Below, one piece after another: positions 1 through 13,100 of a stretch of DNA of 64,000 bases (within the stretch, counting starts at the first letter, position 1; each line of letters starts with the position of its first letter). Position numbers and translations under genes: made by a program. Under the pieces are notes generated by a model that ran no database searches, had not been told where the DNA came from, and worked only from the letters and a program-made list of their open reading frames with translations. The stretch comes from Xiphias gladius (Eukaryota; Chordata; Actinopteri; Istiophoriformes; Xiphiidae), in contig NC_053400.1 of the NCBI RefSeq assembly GCF_016859285.1, forward strand, positions 15,308,546 to 15,372,545, in the 5' to 3' direction.

Positions 1-2276
1 CAGGACATTTACTGCAACAGGTTATTAAGATAAAGTATATTTTCAGTGAGGGGAACTGGAGACTTTATAAGGCTGTCCGTTTTTTCACCAGGACCCTGTG
101 ACCTTCCCCACGACTAACTATATAAAGGAGATAAAGCAACATGGAAGACGAGGAAAAGCCATGGCCGGATCATGTGTCAAGGTGATTAAAAGGTCGGAGG
201 GAAGGAAAACACCTTAAACAGTTAGAGAGAAAAGCAGAGAGGCATGAAAAAATGATTGTTTCAAATTTTCTTTCTTCTAAACAGTGCAACATTTTTCTGC
301 AAGGAGCCAAACTGACGTGACAAATCTAGCTTTAAAGTGTGAAACACTGGCCCCTTTACAGAACGGAAGCTGTGTTCAGCTTAAATTCAGAACATTTACA
401 ATAGATTCCAATAGAGAACAGTTGTCACAGCAGAAAAACCATCTACAAAACATCTATAGAGACTGCTCAAACCACTTATTCACCATTTATTGCTATGCTC
501 AATATCTTCGCCAGTTATATTTTGCTAAAATCTGGCTAAATACATAGCTGTAATCTCAGTCCCTTCATATGGGAGTGTGTGTTGGTTTGCACACATTAGA
601 GCGCCTAAGATATTTTTTTTTACATAAAAACTGCTCTTTTCCATTGAAACCATCATGAATCCAAGCTGACCACAGACTGTTCCCTGTGAAAGACAAAACA
701 CTTTGGTAAACTTTTCATACTCAAAAGTCGGATTTTAGGTGGAGTATCACTTTAAGATCCAGTGTGCTGTGCTTAGACACCAAGTGCATAACTTTAAAAC
801 CAAAGAGAGAGAGATAAAATCCATTTTTGTGGGAAAAAGGCAGATATGTTGAATAAACACAGAAACCTTGTCGGGGGGGGGGGGGCAGAAAGGAGGCGAA
901 TATGAGGCTGAGAGAGGACGAAAGAATCAGAGAGTGAAGAAATGTTGGGTGATGTAAGAGCAGCAGTATGTCCGTTGATCAGACAGCTGCTTGTTTCCAT
1001 TTCTCTCTTATCTCTGACCGCACCCTGTGCGTGTGTTTTCCTACTGCACAGGCTGATGTCTTGATATGCCTGTATGTGTGTGTGTGTTTGAACAGGTGTG
1101 TTTGTGAATGATCAGCTGTGTGTGTGTTTCAGGTCGTGGGATGTCCTGCCCCGATGAACCCTGATGTCATCGAGTTTGTCATGTTTATATTATTTGTAAA
1201 AACAGACTTTGTTTGTGTTCAAATATGCACAGAAGTGTAATTGCATGAATGGTGTTTGTGTCTGCATGTGGGCTGATGCGCACGTGTGTGTATTACCATA
1301 AAACCGCAAACTAAATGTTGTCTGTTGCACGGCAATCCGTCCAATCTGCCTCTCCCTATCCCAAAGTTGAGCTTTGCTTGCTGATTACTAGCAATTACCG
1401 ATGCTATAATTGTCTCAAGTGTTTGTGACTTGGCTCCTCTTTTGATTGGTTGTTGCAACCATGAAACTCATATATAAAAATTTGTTTCTTATTTTGTGAA
1501 TTTGATGCATCAGTTTCTCCAATGCACGATGCTTTATTCTTCGAATGTTCTTGAGTATCTTGTCTTCTTCAGGCTGGTGTCTGAGGCTTTTTCCGGTTTC
1601 CTTGTATACAGTATATTGATCTCTCATGTGATCAATATATAACCATAGATGCTACAAATCCAAAACATTCTAATCATCCAAGATAGTTGAAAACATTGGT
1701 TGAATAAAGCCTGGTGTACTGGAAAACAGTTGTGTGATGTGTTTTTATTTTGGTGAATTTGATACCTGACAATGGTCCATGACTCAACCATTGTATTTCG
1801 AATAAACTCTGCGCTGACAGTGTGCACAATTCAGCTTTTTCTTTTGTGCATTACCATAAAAAGTTAAAAGTCCAAAATAGATGTTATACCTGATGCATGC
1901 CAGAATAATCACTAGGCATTTTCTGTGGACTGTCTCCTACAGTGAGATCTGAAAAGAGGTAAAAGCTACATGCATTAATGTAGTGAAATGTGTTGAAAGA
2001 CGGAATACAAGAAGAGGAGAAGAGAGACTGAGACACGACAAAGTATTTAGAAAAGAAGGAAATAGAAAGGAAAGAGGATAGGAAGTGGAGCAAAGAGGTG
2101 GGAGGAAGTGACAGCGAGTGGAAGAAAAAAACGGCAAGAGGGGCACAAGAGAGGTGAGAGGGAAAAGAGAAAAAGAAAAGAGGATGTGGGGAGTTTTCCT
2201 GTTTTTCTGCAACTATCAGTTTATCCAACATGCTCAGCCTGATGCTGATGAATTACAGATGAAGATAACACAAACA

Positions 2277-2280
<4 letters not shown>

Positions 2281-2372
<92 letters not shown>

Positions 2373-2390
2373 CACACACACACACACACA
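2281..2390. repeat. (CA)n microsatellite
   Basis: About 110 bp of CA with two GG interruptions. It creates long false reading frames on both strands. Confidence 0.98.
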
Positions 2391-3070
2391 GGCACAATGT
2401 AAATATGAAGATGTCACAGTCAGCTGCTCTGTTGCTGGCAGGAAGTACCAGCATGTCAGTTCCAGACACATCCTCTGTGTGTGTTTGTGTGTGTTGTATT
2501 TGTGCTTTGGTGTGTTAGTTCCCCTGTGCCAGATACAGGGTTGAAGGGTAATGTTGATTACAGGAAGGTCTCGAGATGTGTGTGTGTGTGTGTGTGTGCT
2601 CTTGTTTGTCTATCTTAGTGAAAAACAGTTTTAGTTGTACTTCTTCAAACCTCAAGTTAAAAGTTGGTTTTAGTCGTGTAGTTATGATAGTCTGGGTAAC
2701 GGAAATTCCTTATGAGAGTGAGGGTCCTGGAAAGCATAGAAGTACATATGTGTGTGTTTTTGTGTTAAATGGATTTGATGTTTATATGAGAGAATATCAT
2801 AATGAGGATGGAAGCAAATATAAATCATTAAATATTTCCTGCTCCTTGCAACATCCATTTCAGGGAAAACCTAAAATTGGGATAAGGCCATCGAGCCTCT
2901 GGTTTCGGATTATTAGAATAGTTTATTACAACAACTACTATCGCTGCTACTGCAAATGACAACAACAACAGTGACAGGAATGCAGATTAGAGGTGTCGAC
3001 TCTGAAAAAGACCTATAGTAAACTATTTTTACCCTCAGCCTGTATTTAAACAGACCTTTTACGACCACTG

Positions 3071-3072
<2 letters not shown>

Positions 3073-3110
<38 letters not shown>
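3073..3110. repeat. (GT)n microsatellite
   Basis: 38 bp of uninterrupted GT. Confidence 0.97.
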
Positions 3111-3114
<4 letters not shown>

Positions 3115-6100
3115 CTGTGTCTGTGTCTGCAATGTGAGGGCAACGGGGCCAATGCTGGTTTAGGAGTGAGAGCAGGAGATCGAAAAAGAATGTGCGAGTC
3201 TTGATGAATGCTTACAGTGTCTAACTACAACCCGCTATTGTGGTCTAGCTTTCTATATAAGACCTGTTGGCTAGACGACAAACACACACGCACTGTTCTA
3301 TATGTAAAATTGCAGGTCTAGTTGGACTCCTGTGGTTCTCTTCCACAGCCATCAGTCAAGTTTAAGAGTCTGGAGAGCGAAGCAACTCCCCCAACACACA
3401 GCTGGACAAGGCCACCATTGAGCTCCGTAGTAGTGGCCTTTCAGAAACATTTTTTTTTTACAGCTTCCTATAGTGGCCTTAGTATTTGAGTAATACACCA
3501 ACATGTCTTCCACGATAACCATTTAGAAATGCAAATATTATAGGTAATAAATATTTTGGGTACTTCAGCCAAGCATTGCTGCTGCGGCTGGTGAAGATGC
3601 TCCTGTGGTTTTGGGATAGTGATCCAACAAAAAACAGAGCAGAGTAGTTCTACTCGTATACATTTTAAATCCAAGGACAAAACCGTCACAGTCGTGACTC
3701 ACTAGTGTGCAAACTCTGCACACACAACTGAAGCCACTAATCTACACTACCAGAACAAAAACATCCTGTCTGTTGAAGACAGAGAGAAAATGTGTGTAAT
3801 CTGGGGTGTGTGTGTCTGCGATGACATTTTTAGATTCCAAGGACAGTGTGTGTTTCCCCTCTTGCTTTCTATTGTTCCTGCAGCAACAGTGATCCTCGGG
3901 GAGCAGAGCAACCACCAGGACTGTAGAGCAGCAGCCAATGGCAGGGCAGGACAGAGAGGCCCCTGAGGCTGATGGGAACTATGGTCTGTCCCCTTTTGCT
4001 TCGCTGTTTCCACGGAGATTTAAAATATAACTAACCCAGTGTGTCGACCTGAGAAGAAGGTGATTGTACTGACTAGTTTGTCCTGCCTGGTTAAAGGTGT
4101 GTGTGAGTCAGTGAGATCAACAGCTGTACGCTCTGGTTGGGATGAAACTTCCCCCTGACTTTTTGCCCTTTGTGGCACAAGGTTACATCTTTCTGCTTTA
4201 TGGGATCATGATACACTGTATCAAAGCAACAGTGTAACTGCTCCAAATGTCTTTGCTGCCATCTGCAGGAATGTCTGTGTACACATGCTGTCCTGCATCA
4301 ACAGAGTTTGTCTAAACAGCTCCGTAGGCAGCAAAGCGCCACTATGAGTTTCAAATCTGCGGCTTTGAGTGAAATGATGAACTCCTGGATAAAAACCTTG
4401 GACTTTTCATTCATTTCTATAATCAAAATAAGTGGCAATTGCTTCAAACCTGTGATTAGCAATATTTTGATTTTGATGTTAAAAAAAAAAATCAACATTT
4501 AAGCTTCTTTGGGCAAAAAATTAAATAAAATAAAAGCATCTGCATGCATGTACAGCGTGACCTTGATTGACACCTCGCTTGCTCTCCCGTTAGCTTGTCA
4601 CACCTACTAGGGCAGGAAAAAATGTATCTAATTGCATGGACTAATGCGGTCTGGTGAGCTCTCACATTTCCCAGCATAGCTCTACCCACCTTCAACCTAA
4701 GCAGGGGTCTTCTATCAGGCTGAATGAGAGAAAGCACCTGTAGTTTTCGACCTGCTCTCACCCTCACACACGTACCAACATGTACAAATGGAAAACCTAA
4801 ACCCTGACCAATTTTCAAATTAGCTATACTTCCTGTCTCCTTGTTAAAATTCATATGTTAAACTGAGGTTAACTGTCTCACGTTTTTTGAGTCCTTTTAT
4901 TTCTCCATGCCTTAAATCAATGCTCATAGTGACACTGAGTGTAGACAATATGTGATGTGTTGTTTGTAAAATAATTGTCCTTTCCATTTCATATTGTCGT
5001 TTTAAGTGCAAAGTTGACATGTTTGCCTGATAATGACACGAAAGAAGAGCTCATCATAGAAAGAGTTTATCCTCAGGGGAAAACGAGGATATAAGGGATA
5101 CTTGGAGCGGTTCAGTATTTGTGGAGATGTCTTGTGTTTGACAGATGAACATCACCATGCTTAGTCACTGCTACAAGGGTTCAGAAATCTCAATCCAAAC
5201 TTTGCTTTGAACTGCTATATATTGAGGCTTTGAAAAGCGAGATGACATTAAAAGTAATTAGCAGCATTCTAGACGTCAATAACATGATGTGACAACTTTG
5301 TCATGTCACCTCACAATGAAGGCAACAACTGGGAAATATATTTGTTGCTTTGTGTTGTGTAGACAAGCCTCCATTTCACTCATCTTACGTGGCCTTTAAA
5401 CTATTGTATCATGCATTTTAAGAAGCAAATTATGCCTGAAAAATGTTTTGGTCACCTCAACTTGTTTAGCAGAAATCACATCTATGAGCACAATTTCACA
5501 ACAAAAAGACTTCTCTGAAACCTGTATGAATAAAAAGCTGAAATGGCACTGGCTGCTTTAAAAGAAACACACAGGGATACAGTTGTCTGATTATTTAAAA
5601 AAATGTATTTGTATGTACTTACATACTGGTGTCAAAAGAGTATGCACCAAAAATGTCACATTGACTCACAATTACAAAGAAAAAGCATTTTCTTTTTCTT
5701 CAATTACAAGTATTGAAAAAACTATGTACAGAAAAAAGGGCATGGTGACGAGATAGTACACTAGAAACAAACTGACAGTCACACAAAAGGGTTTTAAATG
5801 AGGCTTCTGGAAATAAAGAAAAAAATTCTTCTAAACAGTTAAACTGTCTTCGTGCTCTGAATTTCAAATTTTGTTTCCACTCAAAAAAATAACCTTGTGC
5901 ATCCTGTCCACAGTCCAGCGTCAGGGCATTTTCAGAGTGTGCTCACAAAAAGTTAAAAAAAAAAACAAAACCCAACTGTCAAATGAATGAATTATCAAAA
6001 ATGGAAAAAAATATGAAATTTTGAGTGGAAATACTTTTTAAATAAAACATGTTCAAGAGATAATCTTAAAATGGTGTTAAGGTGGAAACATTGGGACAGG

Positions 6101-7131
6101 CAGGGAGAGTAAATGGGTGGAGGAAGGTGTAGTCCTGGAGATGAGCGGTTTGTGGAGGGCCACTCCAGGGCTTCAATCAACACCTCTCTCTGGAAGGACA
6201 CACAGAGACACATAAGGCTTGCCTCCGTTTCCCTGCTATCATCTCTTACAGATGAAAAGTACACTCGTTCTCAAAACCCTGGCATCTTTTTGCCATCTGG
6301 AAATTTACAGATTTTGATCAAGACAAGACACAAAGCAGGAATCAAAAGAAAGGCAGGATAATGGTGATGCATTGAGTGTCATGTGACCAGTAAGACTGGG
6401 TAAAAGAGGAATTAAAAAAAAAAAAAAAAACCTCACGTTTCAATAGATGCTAATGGGAAATATATATATATATAAATGGCAAAGTAGAGCAACTGGACTA
6501 GTACCCCAAAATCCTTCAGTTCCTCTCTGTCAAACAGCGACTCACACAAACTGCCCCTGAACACTCAGGGTGAGATATCAACATCAGAGAGGAGCCTGAA
6601 ACAGGGCACCAACACATTCAGTGCAACACTAGACTAGCATTTGCAGTCTCACAGCATCATTAAGCTTCAATTTGGGCTACAAAGGACAGGAATATCCTCT
6701 CATTCAATCAGGTTTCCCTAATGTTACCTTTGCGCAATGCCAAGTTAGAAAGTTACAAATACACGGAAGGTGATGTTCTATTCAGCATGCCAGTGAGTGG
6801 CGAGCTTGCCTCTTCTGAATCTAAGAGGGTAACGCGTGTCCAGCTTCTTTCTGACGAGAGAGAGAGAGAAAAAAAAAAGAAAAAAAAAAAAAAAAAAAAG
6901 AACCAACTAGAGGGGGCATTAAAGTGAGAATCCACCTAAAACAGAGGACAAAAACTATACTGATGATCTTAGTTCAGCTGATCTTTGAGCATACGTATAG
7001 CATTTGTAATTTCTGTCTTAGGGCTTATTGATCCTTGTGAGGTAAGGATTTAATTTTGAACAGAATGTGTCTCTGGTGTATCTGGGGTAGTCTGGGACCA
7101 GCTGCTCCCCCTGGACAGTTTCTCGTTTCCT

Positions 7132-10100
7132 TTAGTCACTTTTAGCCTTTTTGCTGTCGTTGCCGTTCTCCTCCAGCTCAGTCCCTTCTGCCTCCTCGGG
7201 GTGCTTCCTCTTCTTTGTGTCATCTGACTGAGTGGGGGACGGGTGTGGCCGGAAGGTGATGATGATGCAGGTCATGTTGTCACATCCTGTCCCGTCTCCA
7301 GATGTGTCGGGGGCCAAACAGTGGTCCACCAGCTGTCAGGATGACACATGGGATTCGAAATTAAAAATGCAAACCACAGACACTGTCTGGGTGTCGAATA
7401 AGGCTAAGAGCTACATAGTACAATCACTACACATTAGTTCAAAATTAAATCTAAGTGACTGGGAGAGAAATTTTTCGTAAAAAAAACAAAACAAAAACTT
7501 TCAAATGACTTTTCAAATTTCAGCCACAAAAAAAAAATCATGCCTCTATCAGAAAAGGAAAAAAAAAAAAAAAAGCACACAAACACACATTTGAGGTAGG
7601 TATTAAACATTTACAAACTACTAATAGAGCATAATGGTGTTTTATGTCGATTATAGTAAAAACTAAATTTAAAAAAGTTTAAGATACAAATTTTTCTAGA
7701 CTGAGGAAAACTGCAGAAAGCAAAATCCATTTGATTTCATGTCTGACGTCTTATTTTGATTCTTGATTTGATTTATGATTTATGTAAGTGTCAAGTGAGT
7801 AACGGGAACTCACCTCTTCAACTATAGATGAGAGTGGCCTGGCTGTGCCACTCTGGTCTGGTTTGATCCTCTCACTGATGAAGTCCACCACCTCTTGACT
7901 GCTTAACACATTCCTGCGCACACATGGAGAAAGGGCTTGTCAACAAGGTGACAAACAATGACAAATCAAATGGAACAACAACCTCAAGCATATGAAGTTT
8001 CTATTGTCAGTTACCAAAACAGTATAATTGTGCTCAATCATTTCCTAACACCAAGACCTATCAGCCTTACATAAGTGTTCATACAGTTTTAAAACACAAA
8101 TGTTTTTGATTAAATGCAAGAAAATCTATCAAGCAACATAAGCAATGTGTCACATGGACAGTGAAGAGACTGGATAAGATCTCTCCTAGTTTTATTAAAG
8201 CCAGACTCAGACAACAAGTTCTAGCCCTCTACAGAATTGGGGCACTTGGATGGTGATCGTGTAAAAGCAGCCTGATTTTATTTCACATGAGAAAATGGCC
8301 ATTAAATTGTACCTGTCTGAAGGTACAAAATTCTTTGTTTAGACTGAATTCCTAACAGTTAGGTTTGTAGACTAATTTATCAGCCGTTTGCAGGTTGTTA
8401 ACAAGTGTGACGAAGAATTTATGATTCCTTGATTGAATAAAAAGGTACTGGGACACACTTGTCACCACCACCGTTACTCACCAGATGCCGTCACAGGCAA
8501 TTACCATGAAGTCGTGGTCCTCGTTAAGTGTCAGAACTTTGACGTCCGGCATTGCAGAAATCATCTGCTCCTCTGGGGGCAGAGCCTTGTTCCTCTTATA
8601 GAAGTGGTCACCTGAGAGTCAGAGTACAGATTAGCATATGACAAAAGAATCTTGATGTGCTTACAGGTGTGGTCATCTCAGAAAATACGCAGAAACTCAG
8701 CCATAACTCATACCAATCGCTCTGGAGAGGTTCAGTCCCCCGTTGACCCGCCCATCCATGGTCACTTTCCCTCCAGCATTCTTGATGCGAGCTAGTTCCA
8801 CCTCGTCCTCAGGCTTATGGTCATACGACATGTCGACAGCTTTGCCTAAGGCAACGCAAGAAGGGAGCGCTTACATTTCATACAAGATTAATGCAAAGCC
8901 TCCCATTAAAAGATCTGCCACTACGCATTTCAGCGGCAGCTACCGTTAGGTCCGCAAGTATTTCGAAAGTGACACAATTTTCATAATTTTGCCTCTGTCA
9001 TCACATTTGGATTTGAAATGAAGCCATCAAGATGTAATCCAAAGCATACCATATCATCTAACTAACATGGTGGAGGCATTGTTATGGCATGAGCATGTAT
9101 GGCTGCCAATGGAACTGGGTCACTGGTGTTTATTGATGAGGTGACTGCTGATAGAAGTAGGGCTAAACTATCTGCTCAGATTGAGCCAAATGCTGCAAAA
9201 CTGATGGGATGGTGCTTCACAGTACAGATAGATAATGACCCAAAACATACTGCGAAAGCAACCCAAGAGCTTCTCAAGGCAAAGAACTGAAATATTCTTT
9301 AATGGCCAAGTCAGTCACCTGACCTCAGCCCAACTGAGTATGCTTTTCACTGAACCTGAAGACAAAACTGAGGGCAGAAAGACCCACAAACAAGCAGCAA
9401 CTGAAAGCAGCTGCAGTAAAAGCCTGGCAAAGTATCTCAAGGGAGGAAACTCAGCATTTGGTGTCCATGGGTTTCAGACTTAATGCAGTCATTGACTGCA
9501 AAGGATTTTCATCCAAGTATTAATAATAATCTTTATATTTTATAATTATATTGGTTTGTCCAATTACTTTTGAGCCTCTGAAAATTAAGGACTATGTATA
9601 AAAATGGCTGCAATTCCTAAACCGTTAATGTGATTTTTTTGTTAAACCCCTTGAATTAAAGCTGAAAGTCTACACTCCAATCACATTTGGATGGCTTTGT
9701 TTCAAGTCAATTGTGGTGGTGCACAGAGGAAAATTTACAAAAACTGTGTAATTGTCCAAATACTTATGGACCTAACTGTATGTTACTGGGTCTTAACTGA
9801 CACCAAGCTGAAGTTCCTGAAGTTTAATTCATGTACATTTTATATTGACACGCGTGTATCAAATAGGTAAACTGGCAACAAATGGTTCTGACTTACCACG
9901 TTCAGACACCACACAGCGAGAGTCTCCAGCATTGGCCACAATCAGCTGCTTCCCTCGGATGAGAGCCACGACAGCTGTGGTGCCGCTATCTGAGCCAGGC
10001 TGTGAATACGTGACACACTTAGAATCCTAACTAAAATAAATAAAAGCTTTCAGGCATTTTTCAGCGAAGAAAAAAAAAATTATGGTAATTTACACAGTCA

Positions 10101-13100
10101 TTACAATTCATTAAATTTGACTTCTGCAGCTGGGTGCTGGTCCAACTTACTGCAGGCAGTTAGTTTGTTTCATAGCTTGAAATTATAGCTGTGTTCTTTA
10201 AATGGCTAAAAAACAAACAACTATTGCTCACTTGGCCAATACTGAAAAGTGTCAAGAAAAAAATTCAGGCCATTCATTGGGAAAGAGGTACATACAATGC
10301 ATCCAACCTGACTATTGTACAAAAGTAGTCTTACTACTTGTTAAATTATGTATGACAGGACTGTTCAAAAAGTGGTACAAGTCATCAGTGGAAAGAGGTC
10401 CTAATATTTCTCGTATCGGGGGATATTCACTACAAGAACAAATTGACAGCCTTGAAAATAGAAAGTGTGATTTATCAGTGCAGTAACTGCAGAAAAAAAT
10501 CCACTGTTATTCCCACTCAAGTTGACATGGTCTTTTTCGATTATTATAACAATCATTTCATCAACAATCAAAATTTTTTTTTTTTAACTCCACTCTTAAG
10601 ACACTTACACTACAATGCAGCTTTTAATTCAACATCTAAAAGGTTATCAAGTCAAAGCAATCTATGACCCTGAAATTAGACACGATACCTCGACTGTACT
10701 GCATGTAGTTAGTAGCACAGTTATACTGTTGATTTGTCCTATGCAAAGTCCTCTTGTACACACCTCCTCTTTGCCATCCATTCCAGGTAGACACATTTCC
10801 TCCTCTTCTTCATCCTCAGAGTCTTCCTCTCCCTCCTCTGTATCCTCTTCTTCTTCCATCTCACTGCTGTCACCTTCTTCCTCTTCGCTGCCATCCTAAT
10901 TTAAAAAGTTATTAAGTTATTACAATGCTTTTCAAAGTGAGTGAGCTTTCACAACCAAACAGAAATTCATTCTGGTCTCCTTCTCTCACCTCTTCATCAC
11001 TGCCATCCTCCTCTTCTCCCTCCTCAGACTCCTCGCTGTCATCAAAGAACCTGGATTTTGAATCTCCTGCAGCCTTGGAGGACAAAGAGGAGCAGGAGGG
11101 ACCTGCATCTCCTTCTGCCTTACCGGCCTTTTCTTCACCATTGGAGCTTCCTGACTCTCCACAGTCAGCTGCTGTCAAGGAAAAAGAAGGGCAACACAAG
11201 GTTTTGGACAAGAGGAATAGGAAGCGAAAAAAGGTGTAGAAGAGCGTAAAAGAGAGGATGTTTAATAAGTGTTTAGATTTTTACTTTCATGTACTTTTAG
11301 TGAAGCCACTTCTACGCAGTTTAAGATCCCCTTTTTTAAATGCTCGTCAGGAGGCAGACCATTTTTTCTATTTTCAAGTACTCATTTAAATATTTTAACT
11401 AAATTAACACAATAAGTTTTTCATCTCATGTCATCTTTTTGCAGAGAAAAATGTTCTTGTTAAAGACTCCCGAGTCCCAGCTCTGTACCTGCACCACTGC
11501 CTTCACCTCCTCCTGTTCTCCGACAAGCTCGCAGCTTAGACCCACATGCTGCTCCTTCACCTTCCTTCATCTTCCCGTTACTCTCCTCCTCCACCTCTCC
11601 GTTCAGCCCATCTTTCTTCTGTCCTTCCCCACCTTCCCCTTTGTCTCCCGAGGCCTCGGGGTGCGGGCAAGACGCCTTCTTAGCAGCCGCACTAAGAACA
11701 ACAAAGAGGAAATCAAAAAGGGTCAACCACACGAGTCTTAAAATTTTAAACGCTCTTTTACACTTCTATCAAGAACACACTGGACTAAATAGAGGTATTT
11801 GGTGTATTGCATATGAAAGATTTTCACTGAAATCAAACATACAGATTACATACATACTTGTCCAAACATCATCTGTCCAAATTTTGAGAAAAAAAAAAAA
11901 AAAAAAAATTAAAAAAGATGTTCCAAGATGTTGTCATAACATCTTTAATGTGACATGATTCCTGTTGCAACAGGTTGTGGCAGCAGGATGTTATACAATA
12001 AGGAGGGATCAATTTTATGTTTAGAACAATTGGACTATGTAGAAAAATGTGCAGACTGGCATTGAAAAATATGTCATGACTTCACTGGCTGGACTTGCAT
12101 GAGGTCGCCACTGGTGATGGACTGCTCTAATTAAAGTAACATTTCCAGGAAGTTCAAGTGCCATTTATTGTCTGTTTAAGTCTTAAAGTACTCTGCCACA
12201 AAGTATCCATCCCTGTAAGAAAATATTATATAAAAGTTTGTTGGACTACCTGATGGCAGCAGCATGTTTGATAGCATTGCGGTTCTGGCCGTAGCGTACC
12301 AGCAGCTCCTCTATGGTCATTGTGGCCTCCTCATGGAGTAAAGCTGCCTCCTCTGTGTCCACTGAAAGCAGAGCAGAAACCTGGACTAAGTCGGAAGTTA
12401 TCACTCTGATTTGACACTGCTGTTTTTAATCCACCAGTGGCGTACACAAACACACTTCAGCATGACAGTTCTTTTTGGAATTCACATCGTTTTTTGTGTT
12501 TTATTCACCACCCTTGTTTGCATCATAATTACCTTTTTCCTATATTATGTATTATGTTATGTATAATATGTTATGCTGGATTCCTGATTATGTTCCTCAC
12601 AACTGACCTCCACACCAACCCATAATACATAAATGTTATTAAGGGTGTACTCACAATCATCCTCCTCTGCCACCTTTTCAGCTGGTGGCTCCTCAGTGGG
12701 CCGTCCAGAGATCTGGACCAGCTCTTTGATGACGTCCTCTGTGGTCATTCTGCTGTCGATGGCCAAGAAGGCATCCTCCAATGCCTGGAAACAACAGGCA
12801 CAAAATGTGTTGTCAGTAAAAGTCAAGCAGCACAGTGAAATATTGGGTTTAAGATTAATGAGATTCATTTTGGAGGTCTGTTCAGAAAAAATTTTGAATG
12901 TGTTAGGACTGTTGAACAAAGGAAAAGAGCTGACCACCCTCTAGTGATTCTAATCCCACCTGAACTGTAACTATGGCAGAGTCAAGCAGCACACATCTGT
13001 TCGTGAAGATCTTTGCTGTGTCAAACTTGTTTAAGATGAGTAGGGTAGGCTGTGGTCTCTACACTGTCTCACCTTTTGTAGTTTGCCATCTTTGTAGGTC

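Larger units (their letters stand above)
1..5580. other. Intergenic: no gene recognised
   Basis: Holds the CA/GT microsatellites listed, short G-runs (873-886) and AT-rich unique sequence. A possible terminal exon at 1131 with AATAAA at 1704 and 1801 is described among the findings. No frame shows a family I know. Confidence 0.6.

Noticed and set aside
141-185. Short frame MEDEEKPWPDHVSR
   Set aside because: Fifteen codons, no splice donor or family match; probably chance.
2118-2471. Long open frames over the CA tract
   Set aside because: Open only because CA/GT repeats lack stops; no conserved residues.
4551-4860. Fish repeat with TTGATTGACACCTCGCTTGCTC
   Set aside because: Feels familiar, but I could not define ends or a second copy in the window.
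10662-11240. Plus-strand serine/proline-rich frames
   Set aside because: Antisense shadows of the acidic-insert exons of ppm1g (GAG/GAA codons read as CTC/TTC).
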